Below, piece after piece: positions 1 through 7,900 of a stretch of 22,430 nt of DNA. Below the pieces are notes generated by a model, which saw nothing but the letters and a program-made list of their open reading frames with translations, did not search any database and was not told the origin of the DNA. Positions within the stretch are counted from its first letter, which is position 1. Every line of letters begins with the position of its first letter. Origin of the DNA: Acanthaster planci (Eukaryota > Echinodermata > Asteroidea > Valvatida > Acanthasteridae); NCBI RefSeq assembly GCF_001949145.1, contig NW_019091549.1, positions 343,656-366,085 of the forward strand. Reading direction: 5' to 3'. A program made the position numbers and the translations under genes.

Positions 1-692
1 ATGCACGAGTGGCGCGAACATTTTGCGGTCTGATGAACAAAGAAAAATGTTTTTTGGCATGTAGCTCATGTGAAAATTTTTAACGTGCACAGCATGCACA
101 ATAAACAACTGCTGAACTACGGACTAGCACAATGTGTCACCACGCATGCGCAATGCATGCCGCGATGTGTTCCTAGCCCTTTCACAATTTTCATTGTGCA
201 TTCCTCTGTTTCTAAACCTTTTTCATTTGTGTAATTTCACTTGCTCTCCATCAAAAACTAATTCTGTGTTAGCGTATAGCCCGGAAGCAAAGTTTGCATT
301 TATTTTGTGAAATAGATTGAGTTCAAATTAAGGTGAGTGCAGGATTGCAGAGGTGCATTCGATTTTGTGCAAAAATGAATGCCAACATTCTAAACCGGTG
401 CAATGAGATATCGAACACTGACTTCATATGACTGAATACACCATCACTGAAATAGACTTTTTATTTGTAAAATACAGGGATTTGAATGCTCATTCTATTT
501 TGCTCGAAAACGAATGCTGCCATTACAAATTCATTTACACATTTCCAGAAAGTGGCCGGCAAAACCTCTATTTTGTACTGGGTAATCAGTGTGTTTCCTA
601 GTTTTGTTTGTTTTCGCAATGATCTGGATCACTGGATCTGTGACGACACCCACAGGACCCCTATTTCCACTCTGCCAACTCACACCACCCAC
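1..692 (-). other. NELFE intron 4, partial
   Basis: This stretch follows the exon 4 donor (GTGGGT from 692 downward). It is AT-rich and shows no RD-type Arg/Asp repeat, no RRM-like coding sequence and no convincing acceptor-plus-exon on the minus strand. The downstream NELFE exons are presumed to lie left of position 1. Confidence 0.7.
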
Positions 693-904
693 CTCTCTTG
701 CAGACTCTTCCGGTGTAGTCGCCTGCTGTCCGCGACTGGCCCCGGACTCAGCTCCTCCCCACTGGATGGCCCGCTGTTTGGGCTGACAAACGGCTGGAAG
801 CTCGGCAGGGCCTGCACCTTCTCGGGCTCCTTCAGACTGCGCTGGAGCTTGCGAGATCGCTTAAAGCCTGAACTCTTGTTCTCCTCAAGTTTGGCTTGTT
901 TGGC
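693..904 (-). CDS. NELFE: NELFE coding exon 4 (last in window)
   Basis: The exon has 212 bases between acceptor CTCCAACAG| and donor GAGAG|GTGGGT. It encodes 70 residues plus two bases (AG), so the next residue is Ser or Arg; human NELF-E has Ser after the aligned RKSLYE. This exon carries the most diagnostic motifs, SGFKRSRKL and PSFQPF, and a Ser/Gly/Pro-rich linker. An open plus-strand frame across it (486-995) is an antisense shadow. Confidence 0.94.
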
Positions 905-3640
905 CTGTTGGAGGTACACAGTAAATATTGTCACCATTGTCACCATTGTCATGGACTCAAATGTTCATACATGTACTATCGAAGAGATACGGTAACTCCC
1001 TAAAGTAACCAATTCACGTTCCCCTTGTATATGTATTTGACTCTGGGCTCTTCAAAACAGGGGGTACTTCAATGGAACAATATTGTGCATATGTACTCGG
1101 ATAATCAATGATAAAGAAACTTATTTCTTTGCTGAATGCAACTCAGAAATTCAGGTGGTACATCAGCTTGTTTTAGGGTCTTTAAAACCTCTTTAATGAC
1201 AACTAGCAAGAGTGATTTAGGGATGAAGGTCATGACTGATACTATGGAAATATCTTCTATTGGCAGGCAGTCTTGAATGGACGAGTAAGCTCCATATTAA
1301 AATATAATTGGAGCTGCATCCATTTAGCAAGTAGTCTATGTACTGATGATGATTTGCAGATAAATGTTAGGTAAGAAAAATCAAAAGACTGGGCTTGCGT
1401 GGGTATCAGCGCTGCAAGGCCACTGTTGACATCATTGGCCTTGGTCGGCCAGTTCACTGGGTATTTTGAACTCTGCTTGTTATAAAGAGCGCTGATTGTA
1501 CTGGGCATGCTAACTGTCCCAAAAAAAGCCCTGATATGAATATTGACCTGTTGAGCTGCCAGGACCGACTTGGCCTTCTCCTTGGCATCCTCCTGGCTCA
1601 TTTCTGCTGCAGCTGAAACCAGAGTAGGGAAAAAGGAATTGACTATTGCAATATTCTCCTCACCTGATGTGTCTCAAATTTAAATGAAAGGAAAAGTATT
1701 TCGGTTCACTGCAACAAAAAGTTGTACAACACGTGTAGATCTGACACATCGATTTGTGTCGGTGGCACATAACCTGCTTGAAGGCCATCTCTACATCTTC
1801 AAACCACCCACGAGATTTGCACAATAATGAAAATAATGTTCATTTTGGTGCCCAGATCAAAGACTGCTGCGGTGGCATGATGGAATGGAAGCAGCTCAAG
1901 AAACAAAAGGACCTGGGTTCAAGCCCAACATTGGTCATGATTTTTTTTATTTCTTTTCCTTATGAATTCCTCTGTTTATTTTCACTGGATGTTTTTCTTG
2001 GGAAGAGTTAAACCTCAGATAATTTTTTTTTTTTTGGGGGGGGAAAGGGGAGGGGGAGGAGATAAATCTGAGATCAAATGTTTTAGTTACAGAATGGTCT
2101 GGTTCCCAGCTACCATGCTGCAGATTGGTGCAACAATTGTAGACTGCAAGCAGTCCATAGTGTTGCATCTGTAGCCACTATGAATAGAAACATCGTTCCC
2201 CCATACATTTAACTTACGTCTCTTCAGGCTGTCCTGTGGTGTTATTGGGGCTGGCTTGCTCTTGTTGAGTTTCATTTGCTGTAAAACTTTCTTCTGCAAA
2301 TGAAATCCACCAATAGATTTAAACAGTTCATAAAATTACAGTGTAAATAAAAAAAGTCTGGTGTCATACATTCAGCGATGGCTGTTGTATGTCCTTTCTA
2401 CAACAACATGCTTTATGCTTTGTCGAGATCCCGTCAATAATGCAACAATGACATGCAACAGCTGTAGGGAAGACCTTTGCGAGTGCTCTTTACTTGACCT
2501 ACAGCAACACAGCACAATATGGCTGCCACCATGGAAGTTTTTTGGGCAACTTTGCTCCACATTCGCTTCAAAATTTCAAGAGGGCCAAAGGTACAGAAAA
2601 CAATATTTAGGGGCTGGTAACATTGTCAACATAGGTCTATGTCTTGTTGACTTTTAAGCTTCGAAAAAAAATTTCCAGCTTAGTTTTCGGCAACCCTTAG
2701 CAACGGGGACTCTCCACACATGAAGTTAATGGTATCGAGTGGCTCACTATACAGATAATTATGAGCCACATTCATGACATTATATGAAAATGGCAATATA
2801 TACGTGCTTGGCTGGTCTTAAAAGTGCATTTAAGACCAGCTCATCAAGAACAGATGCGACTTATCGCAGGCAAGGGCATTATCAGCGTTTAGTCCCCTGA
2901 GCCAGTCTTAAACATTAGTTTACATGGTTTAAGACCAGCCAAGCACATATTGATTCCCTTTCAATTTCATAAATACCTTTTTAGTCCGAGTCAAAAGAAG
3001 TCAATATATGACAGATTTCCAATGTTTTTGTTCTAGAATTTATTTTCATTTTATTAACATAAAACGTTAATACACGATCAAGTTGCACGTTGTCGACCAG
3101 GGAGACTGTCAGAGCATGGTCTGAGGTAGGCCGGGCCTCGGCTAGGCCTATTAAATACAGAATACGCCTGATTATTATATCCTGGTGACCTGGACACCAA
3201 CAGGTGACCAAGCAAAATGGACCTGTGGTCGACAAATAAACAGCCGTCACTCAAACTTGTCCAAATTATACTGTAGGTTTCCTCATCCTAGCTTGTGAAA
3301 ACTGGCACTGGTAGCAAGTGGTTGCTGCATGTTGACCGCTTTTTTATACGCCATGGCTGTTGTTAGTACGTCATCGCACGTGCACAGTTCAGTGCCGTAA
3401 CGATAGAAAATGAGAAATGCATTACGACTGCCGTAACGATAGCCACTTCGTTAAGTTGGCGCACTTGCAGTGCCGTAACGATAGAAAAAGGGAGATGTCT
3501 TTTGTACAGCTTCAAAATGTATCCAGGCCTTAGCCCTACCAAAAAAATAAATAAGAAAGACGAATCACCTTTTTCCGTATTTTAGCATATTTATTCTGTA
3601 GCATTTCCTCTTCCTCCGTTAGACGAGACGGAAAAACCAT
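693..3640 (-). CDS. NELFE: NELFE, negative elongation factor subunit E, 5' part (coding exons 1-4; 3' end off window)
   Basis: NELF-E belongs to the four-subunit NELF complex, which with DSIF holds RNA polymerase II in promoter-proximal pause; in the family it binds NELF-B through its N-terminal part and nascent RNA through a C-terminal RRM. Joining 3640-3569, 2293-2218, 1612-1548 and 904-693 on the minus strand keeps one frame (intron phases 0, 1, 0, then 2) and gives 141 residues. Visible are LTEEEEMLQNKY (residues 7-18), a Lys-rich stretch, SGFKRSRKL (83-91), LKEPEK (95-100), PSFQPF (105-110) and RRLHRKSLQE (132-141). These match the order of the same blocks in human NELF-E (LSEEEEALQKK, SGFKRSRTL, LKDPEK, PTFQPF, RRPQRKSLYE). 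The RD repeats and RRM are not in the window: exon 4 ends on a phase-2 donor and 1-692 shows no further exon. Family recognition is from memory of the protein; no search was run. Confidence 0.93.
927..953. repeat. 9-bp tandem repeat, three units
   Basis: ATTGTCACC is present twice, followed by a third unit ATTGTCATG. It lies in NELFE intron 3, close to the acceptor of exon 4. It is a short microsatellite-like repeat and no function is seen. Confidence 0.8.
1548..1612 (-). CDS. NELFE: NELFE coding exon 3
   Basis: The exon has 65 bases between a pyrimidine-rich acceptor ending GGTTTCAG| and donor CAACAG|GTCAAT. It completes a split Pro codon, then encodes AAEMSQEDAKEKAKSVLAAQQ minus nothing, ending in phase 0. 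It matches the short Ala/Lys segment of human NELF-E that precedes the SGFKRSR block. The 5' boundary is ambiguous because CAG repeats at the acceptor in frame (starts at 1612, 1606 or 1603). Confidence 0.9.
1866..1948 (+). repeat. tRNA-like Pol III unit, probable SINE head
   Basis: An A-box-like TGGCATGATGG (1873-1883) is followed 43 bases later by a B-box-like GGTTCAAGCC (1916-1925), and a run of eight T (1941-1948) then forms a possible Pol III terminator. The arms do not fold into a proper tRNA: the acceptor stem does not pair and the T stem is imperfect. A tRNA-derived SINE fragment or a decayed tRNA copy is therefore more likely than a working tRNA gene. It sits antisense in NELFE intron 2. 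Confidence 0.4.
2023..2060 (+). repeat. T13 followed by G-rich tract
   Basis: Thirteen T (2023-2035) are followed by G8, AAA, G4, A, G5 and AGG. The G runs could in principle form a G-quadruplex on the plus strand. The tract lies in NELFE intron 2. Simple-sequence drift is an adequate explanation. Confidence 0.7.
2218..2293 (-). CDS. NELFE: NELFE coding exon 2
   Basis: The exon has 76 bases between acceptor TTTCATTTGCAG| and donor GAC|GTAAGT. It encodes 25 residues starting KKVLQQMKLNKSK and ending DSLKR, plus one base of the next codon (phase 1). The opening KK continues the lysine run that ends exon 1. Confidence 0.92.
2804..2946. mobile_element. Foldback (MITE-like) element
   Basis: The ends are 19-bp perfect inverted repeats: GTGCTTGGCTGGTCTTAAA (2804-2822) against its complement at 2928-2946. 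Two inner copies of the same word (TTTAAGACCAGCT from 2828 and GAGCCAGTCTTAAAC from 2899) make each half fold back on itself. There is no coding capacity. Size and structure suit a small non-autonomous DNA element in NELFE intron 1. No clear target-site duplication is seen beyond AT-rich ATAT flanks. Confidence 0.55.
3393..3484. repeat. Three-copy dispersed repeat TGCCGTAACGATAG
   Basis: Perfect copies of the 14-mer start at 3393, 3429 and 3471. The first and third share a longer word, CAGTGCCGTAACGATAGAAAA minus none of its bases at either end. The cluster is in NELFE intron 1, within about 250 bp of the first coding exon, so it could be a cluster of binding sites or a decayed minisatellite. 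Confidence 0.8.
3569..3640 (-). CDS. NELFE: NELFE coding exon 1
   Basis: There are 24 codons from ATG (complement of 3638-3640) to the donor AAG|GTGATT. The start has A at -3 and G at +4. The reading frame stays open for a while upstream, but no earlier in-frame ATG was seen, and the start aligns with that of the human protein. The key block is LTEEEEMLQNKYAKIRKK. The exon ends in phase 0. Confidence 0.92.
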
Positions 3641-4072
3641 TTTCCACCGTATGAAAGGCAAAAAAGGCCTAAAATGCCTAGGCTCACTGACTGCCGACAC
3701 TGTATAGCACTGACGGCAAAACTCCTTTTATCACAATATCAGTTTATCTTGTTTATTCGATTGGTGGTGATGTGTACATGTACATCGCACGTTGTAAACC
3801 GTAACCTTTCAGATTTAGACGGGGTACCAGTGGTTAATCTTATACACCCGCTTGGAGGCGCTATTTATTTTATTATTATTGTAAACCCGAACCCGTACCC
3901 GTAAAACTGGATTAGCGCTACCTTCGTTCGTGCATCCGTGTTACGGCCTGTGCACCATTTTTGGGATTAAATATTCCGGAAGAATTTTTGATTTTCAGCA
4001 ACCTGCAGGAGGCCGTCTTCCCCGTTGGTATAAATAGTACATCCCTGCTTCTGCAAGCGAAATTCTGTCGCC
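3641..4072. promoter_or_regulatory. Putative divergent promoter between NELFE and the 61-aa ORF
   Basis: About 430 bp separate the minus-strand NELFE start from the plus-strand start at 4073, so both 5' UTRs and promoters must fit here if the small ORF is a gene. CpG density looks higher around 3900-4070 than in the surrounding introns. Only the plus-strand side has a recognisable TATA box. Transcription start sites are not known. Confidence 0.45.
4029..4036 (+). promoter_or_regulatory. TATA box for the 61-aa ORF
   Basis: TATAAATA lies 37 bases before the ATG at 4073. At a usual TATA-to-start distance of about 30 bases, transcription would begin near 4060 and give a very short leader. The only gene start in a fitting position downstream is the 61-codon ORF. 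Confidence 0.45.
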
Positions 4073-4258
4073 ATGGTGGGGAAGAAAAAAGCGAAAATAA
4101 CGTGGATTGTGGATCTCGCCCACTATTTGCCTCGCTTCGAAGACGTCTTTGACGAACAGACGTTCTACTGGACCGCCCTGGTTTTCGTCATTTCCACCTT
4201 TATAGTGGCATTTTTCCTGTCGCGGAGGATCAAAATTAAAAACTGCGACTTGCTGTAA
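4073..4258 (+). CDS. Putative 61-residue single-pass membrane protein
   Basis: I do not recognise this protein. The start is in a near-ideal Kozak setting (GTCGCCATGGTG), an in-frame stop lies upstream at 4031-4033, and a TATA box stands at 4029. The product has a basic N-terminus (KKKAK, residues 4-8), an acidic amphipathic segment (FEDVFDEQ, 22-29), one hydrophobic span (about 31-49) and a basic tail (SRRIKIKN, 50-57), ending CDLL. That layout is typical of small endomembrane proteins and tail regions. The gene would be divergent from NELFE. No AATAAA follows on the plus strand before NCS1, which weakens the case. A chance ORF or the first exon of a longer gene (a weak GTAATT donor overlaps the stop) remains possible. 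Confidence 0.5.
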   Translation: MVGKKKAKITWIVDLAHYLPRFEDVFDEQTFYWTALVFVISTFIVAFFLSRRIKIKNCDLL

Positions 4259-4901
4259 TTTAACGCTTGTAAAGTTTAAGCCCCTTCCTGGAGTAGTGAA
4301 CAGCAAAACTGAACGTGTTTTGTGCTGCCCATTGTCACGAGTGTCGCCTTTTATTTGTGTCTGTGTACATTTCGCGCAATTGCAATGTAGTGGGTCAGTA
4401 TCTGATACACCGTTACGTAATGAATGAATTGGACCCAACGCATGCATAATCATAGTATTAATGCTCACAATGCATTTATTTAAAAGAATGCACTATTTAT
4501 TGAGGACAACAAGTTCATGTAACCTAAATTAATTCCACAGTTTTGACGTAAATGCTTCGTGTAATTTCGCCCCAGCACTGAGGTTGTGGGCTGGTGAACC
4601 GCGGCCTACGTTTCAGGCGGCGCACTTCTTCTGGCCTGTTCGATGGGCCGTGTGTACAGAGAAGTGTGATCAGATCGGAAACCACACGCACCATACCACC
4701 GGTGACCACATCCCGGATTTCATTTCCATTTGATAACTCGGATCAGGAAGATCGATGTCGGCCACAGTCTTGATGGATTTCTGCAGCGAAAACTTTGACA
4801 AGGACTTGAGGATTTGTTTATAACTTGTGAAAGGTGGTCGCAAGTGGAACCGAAAAAGACATTTGGGGTGATTGCTGTATACTGCCACTCAGCTCTCTGA
4901 A
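4259..4901 (+). other. Intergenic region and NCS1 5' flank
   Basis: The stretch lies between the small ORF and the NCS1 start and must hold the NCS1 5' UTR or its proximal part. An in-frame stop at 4869-4871 sets the limit for the NCS1 start. No TATA box is obvious near 4800. On the minus strand there is an open frame (4694-4524, 56 codons from ATG) followed by AATAAA at 4496-4501 and again at 4475-4480. I rank that as a doubtful gene. Confidence 0.6.
4475..4501 (-). terminator. Two AATAAA hexamers, possible minus-strand poly(A) signals
   Basis: Reading the minus strand, AATAAA occurs at 4501-4496 and 4480-4475, the first 22 bases after the TAG that closes a 56-codon minus-strand ORF. This could mark the 3' end of a transcript antisense to the NCS1 5' flank. 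Both hexamers lie in AT-rich DNA, where they also arise by chance. Confidence 0.25.
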
Positions 4902-4965
4902 ATGGGGAAAAGAAACAGCAAGTTGAGGCAGGAAACCCTAGCGGATCTTCTCGAGAAAACTCACT
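4902..4965 (+). CDS. NCS1: NCS1 coding exon 1
   Basis: The exon has 64 coding bases, with ATG at 4902 (G at -3, G at +4) and an in-frame TGA upstream at 4869-4871. It encodes residues 1-21 ([20 protein letters not shown] then His) plus one base. The donor is CACT|GTAAGT-like (GTAAGTTG). The 5' UTR length is unknown. Confidence 0.95.
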
Positions 4966-7900
4966 GTAAGTTGGTCTCCACTTCGCCGGTCATGCGTAGT
5001 TAACATGTTTGTGTATTCATATGGTATACAAGTAAGCTTATCAGTGAGAACTTCCTCATAGCCCGGATGCTACCGTGTTACACAATTCTATTCTCTGTAG
5101 GCTTAGGCCGTCTACAATGAAGTGATTGGTGCTACCAGAATTGTAGTAAATATTTTAACAATTCAGTAGTTGCCTCATGTTGTTCAAGCAGCCCAGGTTG
5201 TGGTATAAAAAGAAGATGTTCTACCCCTGGCAGGCTTATCCTGACTGATAATTACTTGGTATGTGAGACATGTATATTGAGGATGGGGATGTTTTTAATT
5301 TTATGAGTGAAGTTTTTTAAACTTTGAATTGTTCTCCAATCATGCCAATTGTGCATTAGTTGGCTAAAAACTTTTGAAATGCTAATTAAATGTCAGTTCA
5401 TTTTTTGTCTTAAACAATTAAGTTACAATTAGTGACAGGTTTGATTCAAGTCTGCCACAATATTTTTCAGATTGTTTATCTTGTCTGTCCAAAGTTGATA
5501 CAGTTTGTGACAAGCAATTTCATGCAGTCTTAGGCTGCATCCGAATCTCTTGTCTAGACTAGATCTAGGCCTAAGTCTTTGCTCCATTGAAAATGCGTGG
5601 AGATGCATAGACAATAGACCTAGCCGTAGCTCTGGAAGCCCATTTTGGATACGGCCTTAGTATGAAGATCTTTGTAGATATATGTTGACAACCTTCCAGG
5701 TTTTGGTGCATTTGGAACAGAAACGTGAAAAAGAGTGGTTGTAGTACATATACACTGTACATGTACATGTTTGATTTTGTTCAGGAACAGTGTACACATA
5801 TTGTACATGTACATGTACACACTGTCACATGTACATGTACAATATGTGTACACTGTTCCTGAACAAAATCAAACCGGATATTGAAACACAACTGTTCGTT
5901 GCTTGTGTTACATCTATTTTTTAAAAGTTATTTTTATAATTTACTAATTGTGCGCTTACTTGTCTTCTTTTCCAGTTAACGAAAAGGAAATTCTGCAGTG
6001 GTAAGTTGAGTTTCAAGCAACTTTTAGACAATTTGTAACTTAACTTTGTACATATGCGTCTGGTGCATCCAGATTTCTGCCAGAGCCCATACGTAGTCAT
6101 TGTGAGGTGTGAGTGTGATTGTGTAAATGTAACAAGAAGGGAATCGGTTGGGCATTCGTTAGTGATTCTGTTTTATTTCAACTGCTGTACCTCTCCAGTG
6201 TTAGATCTAGTCAGCTTTCCGTTTCCACCAAAGTGTTAAAAAAATCGATTTCACTATTTATTTCTGTTGTAGTTCAGAAGTCCAGTTGTCAGTTTGCCAT
6301 TTGTACCAAATGGCAAATATTTAACTGTTGCATTTAACTAAAATTTGCTGGCTGGAACCGAGTAGATGATAAAATATCACTGTACGAGAGACATTCAGTC
6401 AATCAGTAAATTTTCAGTTGAAATTACATGTGACAAATTTGCAGAGGAGTCCCTTTGGCTGTCATAGCCTCGTTTGCCTTCAGTTGGGGCAGGTTCATTC
6501 TGATCTCATGGAAGCTAACATTTGACACTGTCACGTAGGTTGACACAACTTAAGTCCTTATGTGTGAACTTTTTTTTTTATGGCACTGATTAAGAAAGTG
6601 CATGGCCATGCTACATTTAATTTTCAAAACTCTGATTCTCATCATTTTGCACCAAGTTGCACGTCACAGATAAATCAGCAGTAAATCCCTGTGCAGTGTT
6701 CTCAAGTGGCAGTGTGTACACACAAACGAAACCCAACACACATTGTACATGTTCCTCGTCTTTCACTGCTCACTTACCAAACAGGAAGAGAATTTGGCTT
6801 TTGTTTTTTGTTTAAAGAAACCCACCAAGGTTGCTGTTTACTGTGTTTGTTGCTACAATAGTGAATGGGACATTTTACAAACGAAGGGTCCATTTTTGTT
6901 TTGTTTTTTGGTGTCCTTAACACCAGACATGATTCTTCATTTCAAAGAGTGATTGAGATGTCAGTGCAAAGTCCCTGTCAAACGAATAATAGTTATCTTA
7001 ATGATATTCGCATGTCATATTGGCACCAGATCTGGTGTACATATAGGCCTAACAAGGGTTAAAAAAGTCACACTCTTGGATGATGAATTTACACAATGGC
7101 TCGTATGTATTTACATGTACAGTATTAAGGTTTGTACAGGCCCTCAAAACCTTGAAAAAATTATTGTGGTTGAATTCACTTCCTGTCGGTTAAGATGCTC
7201 TCAAAGTCTGGCCTAACACTACCAAATGGTTAGGGTACATGTAAGTACAATGTACATCAAGAAAATTGAGTGCAAGGTCTGAAATTTAAAACAAATTTGA
7301 GACCGTTTCAGTTTCCAGCTCTGTAAATACAGTAGCTCTTCCTCCATCATTTGTAATTCATCAGTTTTTTCTAAAGTTGATTCAGCACATTTTTATTTAG
7401 ACATTTTGTTTTCAGACGATTTTATTTTGTTTCTTAGTCCTTGCATTTGAGCATCAACAAGTTCTTTGAAATACTTGTTTTTGTCTGAAATGAATTTTGT
7501 ATCTTTATCCTTGTAATTGAACAGGACAAACAAGTAGAAAGTGATTACATGTAATTACTCCAACATGTACATGTAGCCTTCATTTGAACTGAACTATCAG
7601 CCTCTACTCTGTCATTGTTTCAAATTTTTTTATCAGTCACAAGTTAAAAGCCCAAATGCCAACAATGGGCAACTTTCCATTTTAAAGTGGAAATCGGTCG
7701 CAGTTACCAACCTCAATAAAATCATTTATTTATACACATTCTGTAAACAGAGGATTTTTCAAGAAATGAAACAGAAATAAAAGGTGATTTACCTACATGT
7801 ACCGGTACATGTATTATTACCATTGTCACTTTGAAAAGTTAACTTTACTTATGGATTACAAATACATGTATCTTAAATTAGGTTGGTACCGGTACAGCAA

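Noticed and set aside
486-995. 169-codon plus-strand ORF, the longest open frame in the window
   Set aside because: It lies antisense over NELFE exon 4, has Ser/Thr/Cys-rich composition and no family resemblance. The minus-strand exon with matched splice sites explains the open frame.
3995-4468. 157-codon minus-strand ORF overlapping the 61-residue ORF
   Set aside because: No recognisable domain, and the composition looks like an antisense shadow. The opposite strand has the TATA box, Kozak start and membrane span.
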